A stretch of DNA of 64,000 nucleotides from Pseudomonas fulva (GCF_023517795.1 NZ_CP082928.1:3968001-4032000); one strand, 5' to 3'; shown: positions 38,040 to 47,083, counted from the first letter of the stretch. Notes: a model not told the origin generated them from the letters alone. Numbers and translations are program-made.

Positions 38040-38483
38040 ATGCTGGTTCGACCGAAGCACAAGCACGGCCTAAAGGCCGAGATGAACGTGGTGCCCTACA
38101 TCGACGTGATGCTGGTGCTGCTGGTGATCTTCATGGTCACTGCGCCGATGCTGGTCCAGGGCGTACAGATCGAGTTGCCCAAGGTGGCCGCCGAGGCGCT
38201 GCCGACGCCGGGGGAGCAGCGCATCGTCACCCTGTCGGTCAAGGAGGACGGCAGCTTCTACTGGAATCTGGGCAGCGAGGTGAACGTCGAGGCGCAGACC
38301 GACAGCGCGGTGGACAAGAACGAAATGCGCGAGAAGATCGCCGCCCTGGTCGCCGCCAGCCCGGACACCCAGGTGTATGTGCGTGCCGACCAGAACGCCG
38401 ACTATGCGTCAGTGGTGACCGGCATCGCCGAACTGCAGCGTGGCGGCGTGAGCCGCCTGGGCCTGATCACCGAGGCGCCCTGA
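38040..38483 (+). CDS. exbD: ExbD/TolR-type protein
   Basis: A 147-residue protein with one N-terminal membrane helix containing the essential proton-channel aspartate in NVVPYIDVMLVLLVIFMV, and a periplasmic domain. It lies 13 bases after exbB, with GAGGAGAG as ribosome site, and one base before the tonB-like gene. It should form the channel complex with ExbB and energise TonB. Confidence 0.88.
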   Translation: MLVRPKHKHGLKAEMNVVPYIDVMLVLLVIFMVTAPMLVQGVQIELPKVAAEALPTPGEQRIVTLSVKEDGSFYWNLGSEVNVEAQTDSAVDKNEMREKIAALVAASPDTQVYVRADQNADYASVVTGIAELQRGGVSRLGLITEAP

Positions 38484-38484
38484 G

Positions 38485-39306
38485 ATGAACGGTCTGACCC
38501 TGGAAATGCCCGCATCCCGTTTCGTCTGGCCAGCCTGGCGTGAACACGGTTTTGCCTTCGGGGTGGCGTTGGCCCTGCATGCCGGCCTGGCCTACGTACT
38601 GCTTAACCTGTCCCACGAAGCGCCGATGCCAACACCGGTTTCCGCGGTGCTCACCACCCAGTTGATCACCTTGCCGGCGCCCGTCGTAGCACCGCCTGCC
38701 CCGGTGCTTGCTGAATCACTGGCACCTGCTCCTGCGCATGTCCCGGAACCTGAACCGGTGGCCCGTGCGCCGGTTGTCGAGCAGGCCGATCTCGCTTTCA
38801 AGCGGGTGGAGCAGGAGCGCCAGGAAAAAGCCCGCCAAGTGCAGCGCGAGCGCCAGCAACGTGAGCAAGCACTACGCGAGGAACGACTGGCCCGTGAGCA
38901 GCAACAACAGGCACTGAAGGAACAGCAACTGGCCCAGGCCCGCCAGGCCGAGGCCGAGCGCCTTGCTGCAGCCGAACGTCAGGCAGTGGCGAATGCTGCA
39001 GCCGCAGCAGCGGCGCGTGCCGAGGCCGAAGCTGCCAGCCGACAGTACCTGCCCATCGCCAAGCAGGCGCCGGATTACCCCGCGCGCGCCCTGGAGCGCA
39101 AGATCGAGGGCGAATGCACCGTCGCCTACACGGTTACTGCCGCTGGCCGGGTGGAAGACCCCCAGGTGGTGGGCAATTGTCACCCCATGTTCGTCAAGCC
39201 CTCGCTGGCTGCTGCCAAGACTTTTCGGTACCAGCCTCGGATGGTCAACGGCCAGGCGGTGGCCGTTGCCAATGTGAAGAACACCTTCAGCTACCGGATT
39301 CAGTGA
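38485..39306 (+). CDS. tonB: TonB-type energy transducer
   Basis: A 273-residue protein. There is one N-terminal membrane anchor (about residues 24-42). A Pro/Ala-rich stretch (48-95) and a long Gln/Glu/Arg/Ala-rich helix (100-185) cross the periplasm. The C-terminal TonB domain (about 190-273) contains DYPARALERKIEGECTVAYTVTAAG with a paired cysteine later, and ends FSYRIQ. The helical linker is TolA-like, but the end is TonB. It completes the receptor-phytase-exbBD-tonB operon. Confidence 0.85.
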   Translation: MNGLTLEMPASRFVWPAWREHGFAFGVALALHAGLAYVLLNLSHEAPMPTPVSAVLTTQLITLPAPVVAPPAPVLAESLAPAPAHVPEPEPVARAPVVEQADLAFKRVEQERQEKARQVQRERQQREQALREERLAREQQQQALKEQQLAQARQAEAERLAAAERQAVANAAAAAAARAEAEAASRQYLPIAKQAPDYPARALERKIEGECTVAYTVTAAGRVEDPQVVGNCHPMFVKPSLAAAKTFRYQPRMVNGQAVAVANVKNTFSYRIQ

Positions 39307-39476
39307 GAGTGACCCCGGAAGACCACGCTGCCTGACCCATGGGCCGAAAGGTACGCTTTGCTTGAGGAGAGCGGTGATTTAACGCAGCCGTATGTGATCA
39401 GGCCCTGGCACAATCACCCAGATCCCCAATCTAGAGCTGTAGAATGCTGCCCGCAGTCAAATAGAGGGAGCTTTGC

Positions 39477-40040
39477 ATGCTTGCATGGCAATGGATTGGG
39501 GTGGCGTTCGTTGCGTTGTCGGTTGGCTATACGGTCTGGTGCTACAACCGGCTGGTGTTCAACCGCCTGCGCGTTGCCGAGGCGTGGAGCGGCATCGACG
39601 TACAGCTCAAGCGGCGATCGAGTCTTGTACCTGATCTGGTACTGGTCTTGCGCGCTTACATGGCTCACGAGCGGGGGGCGCTCGAATCACTCACCGAGAA
39701 GCGCAGCCTGGTTCAGCGCGACGAGCATGCGGGGGCTTTGCAGCGAGGTCTTTCGGAAGCCGGACTGAGCAATGCCCTCACGCAGGTTTTTGTCACCGCC
39801 GAGGCTTACCCGCAACTGAAGGCTGATAGCAACTTCCTCGCGCTTCAGCACACGCTCGCTGATCTGGAAAACCAGATCCAGATGTCGCGGCGTTACTACA
39901 ACGGTGCGGTTCGAGAGCTCAACGTCATGGTGCAATCGATTCCGAGCAATCTCGTTGCCAGGCTCTTCCAGTTTCGCACCGCCGAGTACTTTGCCCTGGC
40001 CGATGCACGCGAGGGGCAGAGCCCCAAACTGGGGTTGTGA
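39477..40040 (+). CDS. LemA family membrane protein
   Basis: A 187-residue protein with one N-terminal membrane helix and a LemA four-helix body. The NRLVFNRLRVAEAWSGIDVQLKRRSSLVPDLV segment and the later QMSRRYYNGAVRELN are family hallmarks. The ribosome site is AGGGAG before ATG 39477. The stop lies one base before the DUF2207 gene, a pairing repeated in many bacteria. Its role is unknown, probably in envelope stress or surface-related secretion. Confidence 0.85.
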   Translation: MLAWQWIGVAFVALSVGYTVWCYNRLVFNRLRVAEAWSGIDVQLKRRSSLVPDLVLVLRAYMAHERGALESLTEKRSLVQRDEHAGALQRGLSEAGLSNALTQVFVTAEAYPQLKADSNFLALQHTLADLENQIQMSRRYYNGAVRELNVMVQSIPSNLVARLFQFRTAEYFALADAREGQSPKLGL

Positions 40041-40041
40041 G

Positions 40042-41994
40042 ATGAGGATCTGGATTGAATCCACCCTCTGGATGGTGTTGTTGTGCGCCTCGATCGACGC
40101 GCTGGCGGCAGAGCACGAACGTATTCGCGACTATGGGGTAACCGTCCGGGTCTATGAAGACGGTCAGCTGCAGGTCACTGAAGACATCAGGGTCGAAGCT
40201 GCTGGCGATCAGATCAGCCGCGGTATCTTCCGGAATTTTCCGGTGCAAACGATCAGTCGTGAAGGTTTGCTAAAACGCGTTGGCTTCGAAGTGCTGAGCG
40301 TTCAGCGCAACGGCAAGTCGGAACCCTACCAGGTGATTACGTTGGGCGCAGTTGAGCGCATACGTATCGGGGCAGCCGCTCGCGAGCTTGAGCCTGGTCA
40401 GCATAGCTACCGAATCGTCTACCGCACCGACCGACAGCTCATCGAGCATGCTGATGAAGATGAGCTCTACTGGAACGTCACGGGGAACGACTGGGCGTTT
40501 CCGATCGACAAGGTGCGGATCACCGTGCTGTTGCCCGATGCGGTGAAGGTGACTCGCTTTGATGCCTACACTGGCCCAGCCGGTGGCCGAGGCAAGGCAT
40601 TCGAAGTGGCTGGGCAGGATGCTGGTCGCATCGAGTTGGAGACCAGCGAAGCACTCAAGGCCCGCGAGGGTTTTACCATCGCCGTAGCATGGCCGGCAGG
40701 ATCCATCGAGCGCCCCAGCTTCGGTCAGCGCCTGCGCTGGGTAGGCGAGGACAACCCGGGTGTTGCGATAGGTCTCGGTATCCTGGTGTTGCTGCTGACG
40801 TATTTTCTCTGGCAATGGGTGAGGGTTGGGCGCGATCCGCGCGGAGGCCTGATCATTCCTCTGTTCGAACCTCCCCAGGGAGTGACCGTTGCGGCTGCGG
40901 GCTTCATCTGGAATATGGGATTCAGGGCACGCTACAGCCCCGCCAATGCGCTGACCGTCACGCTGACTTCAATGGCGATAAAGCGCGCGCTTAGTCTGCG
41001 CGATACTCCCGGCGGGTTCACGCTGGTAGCGGGACGAAAACCATTGCCAGCCTTGCCGCCAGATGAGGGGCAGGTTCACAAGGCTTTATTCAGTGAATCG
41101 AACAGCCTCGCCCTAGAGGGCGGGTACAAACCACAACTGAAAAAGGCTCTCGACACCCTGCAGTCCGGTCTGCGTGATCGCTACCAAGCCGCCTGTTTTT
41201 GCCTGAATCGCTCACAGTGGCGGCGAGGGTTGATCCTGGCAATGCTTGGAACGCCGCTAACGCTGTTGCCCGGCTTGAACGGCGCTGACGCCCTGACGGT
41301 CTGCCTGCTTGGACTGTTCGTGCTCGTCTTCGGTGGGGTTGGCATCATTGGTCTTCGCCTCAGCTTGCGCGGTTGGAGGACGAGCCAGCCAGTCGTCATC
41401 GTCGTCGGGCTGGTGCTTTCACTGTTATTCGGAGGGGTGGCCATCGTCGCGCTGACAATGATGGCCAGTAGCATCTCGACCCTATCGATATGGAGTGTCG
41501 TGCTGGTGCTGGCCTTTGCATCGACTTGCGCGCTGTTTCGCCTGCTACTGGAGGCACCAACCCGGCATGGCCGCAAGCTGCTCGATCAGCTTGCGGGCTA
41601 TCGGGATTACCTGGCGCTGGGCGAGAGCGAAATACTGGAAAGGGCGGGTAGTGCTCCAGCCATGACCATCGCGCTGTACGAGCAGCATCTGCCATATGCC
41701 ATGGCCCTGGGCGTTGAAAGACAGTGGAGCCGGCGGTTCTCGGCAGCCCTGGAGAAGGGATCCGATGCATCATCTGAAACAACCTATCGCCCGCAGTGGT
41801 ACGTCGGCGAAAACATGCTGAGCCCTCAAGCCTTCAGCAGCAATCTGGCGACGAACCTGGGGCGCGCGACGGCCAGCGCTTCGGTCGCCCCTTCGACATC
41901 TTCCTCCTCCTCGTTCGGGCGCTCGTCAGGGGGCGCTAGCGGTAGCGGTTCGTCCGGCGGCGGTGGGGGAGGCGGCGGTGGCGGTGGATGGTAA
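40042..41994 (+). CDS. DUF2207 membrane protein with Gly-rich tail
   Basis: A 650-residue protein. A signal peptide (1-22) precedes the extracytoplasmic DUF2207 beta domain (25-240), with ISRGIFRNFP and LYWNVTGNDW as landmarks. One membrane helix (about 250-268), a cytoplasmic region with two or more helices at 420-515, and a soluble tail follow. The last 60 residues are Ser- and Gly-rich and end in a run of eleven glycines and Trp. It is coupled to the LemA gene. The function is not known. Confidence 0.8.
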   Translation: MRIWIESTLWMVLLCASIDALAAEHERIRDYGVTVRVYEDGQLQVTEDIRVEAAGDQISRGIFRNFPVQTISREGLLKRVGFEVLSVQRNGKSEPYQVITLGAVERIRIGAAARELEPGQHSYRIVYRTDRQLIEHADEDELYWNVTGNDWAFPIDKVRITVLLPDAVKVTRFDAYTGPAGGRGKAFEVAGQDAGRIELETSEALKAREGFTIAVAWPAGSIERPSFGQRLRWVGEDNPGVAIGLGILVLLLTYFLWQWVRVGRDPRGGLIIPLFEPPQGVTVAAAGFIWNMGFRARYSPANALTVTLTSMAIKRALSLRDTPGGFTLVAGRKPLPALPPDEGQVHKALFSESNSLALEGGYKPQLKKALDTLQSGLRDRYQAACFCLNRSQWRRGLILAMLGTPLTLLPGLNGADALTVCLLGLFVLVFGGVGIIGLRLSLRGWRTSQPVVIVVGLVLSLLFGGVAIVALTMMASSISTLSIWSVVLVLAFASTCALFRLLLEAPTRHGRKLLDQLAGYRDYLALGESEILERAGSAPAMTIALYEQHLPYAMALGVERQWSRRFSAALEKGSDASSETTYRPQWYVGENMLSPQAFSSNLATNLGRATASASVAPSTSSSSSFGRSSGGASGSGSSGGGGGGGGGGGW

Positions 41995-42164
41995 CTGCTC
42001 TGCAGTTTTCAATCCGTCATGGCCTATGCAAAACCTTCAAAGGACGTGAGACGCTCTCTTACCTCGGAGCTCACATGCTGGATCATGCATCCACCTGTCC
42101 TATGTTTGGTCGCTGACTGAGTCGTTGAATTCCCGCTTGTACCGTTTTTCGTGAGGGCCGCATT

Positions 42165-42439
42165 CTGAAAAGCCTTACCCGTGAGCAGCTCGAATCCGAA
42201 AACGAGCGCCTGCGTGCTGCCCTCAGGCGAGCCGGCGTTGAGCCCAAAAAGTCTGGCATCGCTTAGACGATGCTGGCAGAGAGCTTCGTCCAGGCCTGAA
42301 GACGCTGTTTATAACGGGATACGCTGCCAATGCCGCTATCGGTGACGGGCATCTGCAACCAGGCATGCAGGTGATGACTAAGCCGTTTTCAGTGGACTCC
42401 CTCACTTCAAGAGTTCAGGAGTCGATGGCCGCTGAGTAA
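42165..42439 (+). pseudogene. Remnant of a hybrid sensor kinase / receiver-domain protein
   Basis: Two pieces in different frames. In the frame of 42165 there is KSLTREQLESENERLRAALR, a coiled-coil opening typical of sensor kinases, ending at TAG 42264. In the frame of 42266 there is RPGLKTLFITGYA, then GMQVMTKPFS, ending at TAA 42437; this is the C-terminus of a receiver domain, including the conserved Lys of TKPF. The phosphoacceptor Asp and the kinase domains are missing, so the gene has suffered a large internal deletion and frameshift. Confidence 0.65.
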
Positions 42440-42621
42440 GCGTGGGTGTTCGAAGATCTAATGGCTCTCGATGAAATGGGTTGTCGGCTCCCGACCTAGA
42501 GGATCACATGCAGCCTCTAGGCTGTACCGCTCCCAGGCTGTACTGAGCCCGGTTGGCGCTTGTGAACGGTTCTCAACAGCGTTAGCATCGCCCGCTTCCA
42601 TCTCTGTCGCCACCTCAGCCC
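42440..42621. promoter_or_regulatory. Upstream region of the ECF sigma gene
   Basis: About 180 bases with no gene. A sequence around 42570-42582 (AACGGTTCTCAAC) resembles the centre of a Fur box (AATGATTCTCATT, 9 of 13), a site expected before iron-responsive ECF sigma genes. The match is weak. Confidence 0.3.
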
Positions 42622-43137
42622 ATGTCCGATGAGCAGCAAGCCCGCAGTCTGTCGCTGCTCTATCAACGTCATCGCAACGAATTGCTGGCCTTTCTAACCC
42701 GCAAGGTGCGCTGCCGCGAAACTGCCAGGGACCTGCTTCAGGACACCTTTGTCCGTCTGTTGCACGCCGAGCATGGCGAAGTGGGGAATCTGCGCGCGTT
42801 TCTTTACCGCATTGCTACCAACCTGAGTATCGATCACGCCCGACGTACGCAAGTGCGTGGGATAAATGACGAGCAGGCGCTGGACGAGTTGCTGACCGAG
42901 GCGACACCGGAACGCAGTGCCGTGGCGGGTAGCACGCTGGCGTATCTGGAGCGGTTGATTGATGGCCTGCCATCGCCCACGCGAGAAGTGTTTCTGCTGG
43001 CCCGGGTTGATCAGATGGGCTACAAGGAAATCGCCGCACGGCTTGGCATTACCGAGCGCGCTGTCGAGCGGCATCTGAATAAAGCCCTCAGTCACTGCGC
43101 GGCGGCGGCGCTGTATGCACGTAGCAAGACCGATTAG
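42622..43137 (+). CDS. ECF sigma factor, FecI/PvdS-like iron-starvation type
   Basis: A 171-residue sigma factor with region 2 (about 10-80, DLLQDTFVRLL) and region 4 (about 110-160, REVFLLARVDQMGYKEIAARLGITERAVERHL). It is followed after two bases by a FecR-like gene and then by a receptor with a signalling domain, the classical cell-surface signalling trio. It should transcribe the receptor gene when the receptor has bound its siderophore. Confidence 0.88.
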   Translation: MSDEQQARSLSLLYQRHRNELLAFLTRKVRCRETARDLLQDTFVRLLHAEHGEVGNLRAFLYRIATNLSIDHARRTQVRGINDEQALDELLTEATPERSAVAGSTLAYLERLIDGLPSPTREVFLLARVDQMGYKEIAARLGITERAVERHLNKALSHCAAAALYARSKTD

Positions 43138-43139
43138 CC

Positions 43140-44060
43140 ATGACTAATTCTTCCGAGAACCCCCTTTCCCAGCAGCAGGCTCTGGACTGGTTTACCCGCT
43201 TGCGCGACGAAAAGGTTGATAGCGTCGAGCGTGAGGCATTCGAAAGCTGGATCCAACTGCCGCAAAATGCCCAGGCTTACGCCGAAGTGGAGCACTTGTG
43301 GCGAACTCTGGAACTACCTGCGCACAGGGTACGCAAGACGGAGCGCTCGCGCGGACGAGCATGGCCTCGCCTAGCGGCTGTCGCCTGTCTGATGTTGGCT
43401 GCTGGTGTGGCATGGATTTCAGCGCCGATTTTGCAAGGCCTGGGCAGCGATTACGTTACGGCGGCAGGCGAGCGCCGGGAAGTGGTACTCGGCGACGGCT
43501 CTCGCCTGTGGCTGGACAGCGACAGTGCGGTGGATGTGGATCTACAAGGGGCGATGCGTACGGTGTGGCTGCACCACGGGCGCGTATTCGCCGATGTGGT
43601 ACACGACGGCCGGCCGTTCGTGGTCCAGGTCGATCAGGCGAAGGTCGAAGTTTTGGGCACGCGCTTTTCGGTCAGTCGGGGGGCGACGGGCGATGAAGTG
43701 GTATTGCTCAGTGGCCAAGTGCGGGTCAGTACATCCCTACAACAGCAATTGCTCACCCCTGGGCAGCGGTTAATGGTGCTGGATCAGCAGGTTCGAGCTC
43801 CTCAAACTGTGGATGCCGAGCGCTTGCTGGCCTGGCGCTCCGGCCAGCTGGTGGTACGCGAAGCCCCCCTGCAGGACGTGCTGAGGCAACTGGCCGATTA
43901 CCAGGGCAAGCGCTTGGTGTTGCTCAATGAAACGGCTGGCCGGCAGCCGGTGAGCGGCAGCTTCAACCTGGATCGCGCTGACAGTGCCTTTGATGCGCTG
44001 GTCAGCAGTCGCCAGTTGCAAGCGCACACGCTGCTGGGGCAGTGGTTGATCATTCACTAA
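43140..44060 (+). CDS. FecR-like anti-sigma/regulator
   Basis: A 306-residue inner-membrane regulator. The cytoplasmic N-terminal DUF4880 part (QALDWFTRLRD, FESWIQLPQNAQAYAEVEHLW) binds the sigma factor. A single helix lies at about 80-100, and the periplasmic FecR domain (110-205, with GERREVVLGDGSRLWLDSDS) and a STN-contact C-terminal domain follow. It transmits the receptor signal to the adjacent ECF sigma factor. Confidence 0.87.
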   Translation: MTNSSENPLSQQQALDWFTRLRDEKVDSVEREAFESWIQLPQNAQAYAEVEHLWRTLELPAHRVRKTERSRGRAWPRLAAVACLMLAAGVAWISAPILQGLGSDYVTAAGERREVVLGDGSRLWLDSDSAVDVDLQGAMRTVWLHHGRVFADVVHDGRPFVVQVDQAKVEVLGTRFSVSRGATGDEVVLLSGQVRVSTSLQQQLLTPGQRLMVLDQQVRAPQTVDAERLLAWRSGQLVVREAPLQDVLRQLADYQGKRLVLLNETAGRQPVSGSFNLDRADSAFDALVSSRQLQAHTLLGQWLIIH

Positions 44061-44114
44061 ATTTTCTCTGACGCTCGGGGGGAATTTCGTTTCTGCTGCG
44101 TCTCACTTCCACAC

Positions 44115-44137
44115 ATAAGAAATATTTTCATTCTTAT
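44115..44137. promoter_or_regulatory. AT-rich inverted repeat before the receptor gene
   Basis: ATAAGAA (44115-44121) and TTCTTAT (44131-44137) form perfect 7-base arms around a 9-base AT-rich centre, 17 bases before the receptor ATG. It may be an operator for the ECF-dependent promoter region, or a weak hairpin at the ribosome site. Confidence 0.35.
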
Positions 44138-44153
44138 TTTCTGGGGAGTACAC

Positions 44154-46577
44154 ATGCAGCACCAACGCAACTGCATTTCCAAGCGCCGTCCGATCGCCAG
44201 CGCCGTACTGATCGTGGGTTTGCTTTCAACAATGCCTTCATTAACGGTGAGGGCGGCAGAGGCTAGCCCTGAGGTAGCCGAGCAGGTTCGACAGGATTTT
44301 GATATTCCGGCTCAGCCATTGCCTGACGCGCTAGATGCCTTCAGTGCGCAAAGTGGCTACCAAGTTATCTACAACGCCAACGAAGTCAGCGGCCAATCCT
44401 CTGTGACGGTTCAAGGGACGTACAGCGCTGATGAGGCTATCCGCGGGTTGCTCAGCGCAAGTGCTGCGCAGTTGAGCCGGCCCAATGCCAGCAGCTTCGT
44501 CATCATACTTCCAGTCACTGCAGGCACTAGTCTGCAGCTAGACGCCTTGAGCATTTCTGGCAAAGCGCCGGGCTCGACCACCGAGGGTACCGGGCTTTAC
44601 ACCACCTATTCTTCAAGCAGTTCCACTCGTCTAAACCTGTCGCTGAAGGAAACCCCACAAGCGTTGACGGTAATGACCCGCCAGCGTCTGGATGATCAGA
44701 AGCTCACCACGCTCAATGAGGTGCTGGAGCAGACCCCTGGCATCACCGCCTCGCACACCAGCATCAGCGCTGAGAACAACACCTATTGGTCGCGCGGCTT
44801 CCAGATCAACAACTTCGAGATCGATGGTGTTCCGACCTCCTCGCGGATCGACAACTCCACCCATTACACCGCCATGTACGATCGGGTCGAAATCGTGCGC
44901 GGCGCCACCGGGCTGATCAGCGGCACCGGTACGCCCTCGGCGACCATCAACCTGATTCGCAAACGGCCCACGTTCGAGCCGCAGGCCAGTGTCAGTGCCG
45001 AAGCTGGCAGCTGGGATCGCTATGGCCTGGGGGTCGATGTATCGGGGCCGTTGACTGAAACAGGCAATGTGCGCGGGCGCCTGGTGTTGGACTACAAGGA
45101 TCAGAAGTACTGGGTCGACCGGATGTCCTCCGATGCCGCGCTGGTGTATGGCATTACCGAGTTCGACCTGACCGAGTCGACCTTGCTCACCCTCGGTTTC
45201 AGCTACGCCAACACGCATACCAACGCACCGCTACGAGCGGGCTTTCCCGCGTATTTCAGCAACGGCCAGAAGACCGACTTCTCGCGCTCTACCAACAGCT
45301 CTCCCGACTGGGCCTACTACGACCGTAAAGTGACCAACCTGTTTGGCTCCATCGAGCACACTTTCGACAGTGGTTGGAGCGCCAAGGCCGAACTGAGCCA
45401 TACGCAAAACTCCTTCGATCAGCTTACCAGTTACCTCAACGGCAGCATCGACCAGCAGACCGGCGAGGGGGCCTACCTATACCCCAACCGCTGGACTGGA
45501 ACCCCGCGCCAGGACACCCTCGATGCATACGTCACCGGCCCGTTCAGCCTGTTTGGCCGCGAGCATGAATTGATCGTTGGCACCACGCTCTCGCGTTACC
45601 GCGAGCACACTCCGGAGCGTGGCGGCTGGTACGGGCCATGGACCGGCTATGACGGGACCATCGACAACTTCTTCACCTGGGATGGTAGCGGGCCACGGCC
45701 TGACACCACGCCAGTAGGCAAAAGCCTGATCGACGAAAACCAGTACGCAGCTTTCCTGACCTCGCGCTTTCACGTTACCGACAACACCCACCTGATCCTT
45801 GGCAGCCGGGTAACCGACTGGAAGCGTGAGAACGAGTCCATTAGTTACAGCGGCGATAACCGCAAGGACAGCCAGAACCGGCACGGGATCTTCTTACCCT
45901 ATGCAGGCTTGGTCTACGACTTGAACGACACTTGGTCGCTCTACGGAAGCTACACCAAGATCTTCAATCCACAGCAGTACGGCATGAAAGACACCAATAA
46001 CAAGGCGCTCGACCCGCAAGAAGGCGTGGGCTACGAGTTGGGGGTGAAGGGCAGCTTCAACGACGACAAGCTCAACGCCAGCCTGGCGGTGTTTAAGATC
46101 GAGCAGGACAACCTGGCGGTGTACCTGCGAGACCCGGATATCTACACCCTCGAACAGGGCACCACCACTGAGGGTGTCGAACTTTCGTTGGATGGTGAGC
46201 TGGCGCAAGGCTGGCAGGCAATGGCCGGCTACGCCTATAGCGTCAGCACCGATCAGGATGAGCGACGCATCGTGACGAACATTCCGCGTCACAGTATCAA
46301 GACCTTCACCAGCTACCGCCTACCAGGCGCGCTGAGCAATATAACCGTAGGTGGCGGGGCGAACTGGCAGAGCAAATATGGGCAGGATTTACGCACCTTC
46401 ACTCAGGGCAGTTTCGCAGTGGTCAACCTGATGACCCGCTACGACGTGACTCGCGACTTGAGCGTGAAACTGAACCTCAACAACGTGCTCGACAAAAAAT
46501 ACTACGGCTATGCCGACAGCTGGGTGGTATATGGCGAGCCGCGAAACTTCATGACCAGCATGGAGTATCGGTTCTGA
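44154..46577 (+). CDS. FecA/FpvA-type TonB-dependent siderophore receptor with signalling domain
   Basis: An 807-residue outer-membrane receptor. A signal peptide (about 1-35) is followed by a secretin/TonB N-terminal signalling domain (50-120: FDIPAQPLPDALDAFSAQSG, TYSADEAIRGLLSAS), the TonB box region (LQLDALSISG), a plug (TVMTRQRLDDQ, EIVRGATGLISGTGTPSATINLIRK) and a barrel ending in SMEYRF. The signalling domain makes it the sensor for the ECF/FecR pair directly upstream. The barrel pattern is of the ferric hydroxamate/pyoverdine class; the exact siderophore is not visible. Confidence 0.88.
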   Translation: MQHQRNCISKRRPIASAVLIVGLLSTMPSLTVRAAEASPEVAEQVRQDFDIPAQPLPDALDAFSAQSGYQVIYNANEVSGQSSVTVQGTYSADEAIRGLLSASAAQLSRPNASSFVIILPVTAGTSLQLDALSISGKAPGSTTEGTGLYTTYSSSSSTRLNLSLKETPQALTVMTRQRLDDQKLTTLNEVLEQTPGITASHTSISAENNTYWSRGFQINNFEIDGVPTSSRIDNSTHYTAMYDRVEIVRGATGLISGTGTPSATINLIRKRPTFEPQASVSAEAGSWDRYGLGVDVSGPLTETGNVRGRLVLDYKDQKYWVDRMSSDAALVYGITEFDLTESTLLTLGFSYANTHTNAPLRAGFPAYFSNGQKTDFSRSTNSSPDWAYYDRKVTNLFGSIEHTFDSGWSAKAELSHTQNSFDQLTSYLNGSIDQQTGEGAYLYPNRWTGTPRQDTLDAYVTGPFSLFGREHELIVGTTLSRYREHTPERGGWYGPWTGYDGTIDNFFTWDGSGPRPDTTPVGKSLIDENQYAAFLTSRFHVTDNTHLILGSRVTDWKRENESISYSGDNRKDSQNRHGIFLPYAGLVYDLNDTWSLYGSYTKIFNPQQYGMKDTNNKALDPQEGVGYELGVKGSFNDDKLNASLAVFKIEQDNLAVYLRDPDIYTLEQGTTTEGVELSLDGELAQGWQAMAGYAYSVSTDQDERRIVTNIPRHSIKTFTSYRLPGALSNITVGGGANWQSKYGQDLRTFTQGSFAVVNLMTRYDVTRDLSVKLNLNNVLDKKYYGYADSWVVYGEPRNFMTSMEYRF

Positions 46578-46997
46578 ATCTAAGATAAATGTCGGGCTTG
46601 CTGTGAACCTTAAAGCCGGTACGAGTCTGTTGGGGTAGCTTCTCCCTACGCCACTGAACTCAACCTAGGCGCTGGGCATGGAGCAGTTACGACATCCCTG
46701 CACCGCCATGGTCGCAAGCAAGCTCACCCCCACCAGGCAAGTACTCATGCGTGGGGGGAGGATGTCGAATGGACTAACAGTGAGCTGATCTGCTGAACTT
46801 TCGATGGCACCACCTGCCAATTGCTTGTGCCCTAATTCGACTAATCAGTTCATATTGCCCACCGCGGCGACCGAGAAAGCTATCGCGTGGGTATGAGGCG
46901 TAGCCTTATGCGAATGACGGTAGATAAGTCGGTATGACCGCTTCTATCGATTACCAAACCCTTTAATCATGCGGGCTCAGACGATGTGTTGATGATT
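46578..46997. other. Gene-poor right end of the proposed island
   Basis: About 420 bases without a supported gene. It contains a short stretch GGTCGCAAGCAAGCTC (46711-46726) resembling common pseudomonad extragenic repeats, and a GACGGTA (46916-46922) matching the direct repeats near the integrase fragment. It leads into the right attachment site. Confidence 0.4.
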
Positions 46998-47010
46998 GAG
47001 TGGGAGTGAT
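46998..47010 (+). other. Right attachment site (attR), repeat of the guaA end
   Basis: GAGTGGGAGTGAT is identical to the end of guaA at 19071-19083, and flanking bases continue to match as nCCGnGTC. It is followed by a strong terminator at 47054, as would be expected for the original downstream flank of guaA. Confidence 0.75.
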
Positions 47011-47053
47011 CCCGTGTCTGCCGCTTAGCGGCAGCGACTGGTAAGCAACAGGA

Positions 47054-47083
47054 AGCCCGCTTAATTGCGGGCTTTCTTCTTTC
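47054..47083 (+). terminator. Rho-independent terminator (probably the displaced guaA terminator)
   Basis: Stem AGCCCGC / GCGGGCT with a TTAATT loop (47054-47073) followed by TTCTTCTTTCT. No gene ends directly before it, so it may have served guaA before the island inserted. Confidence 0.7.
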
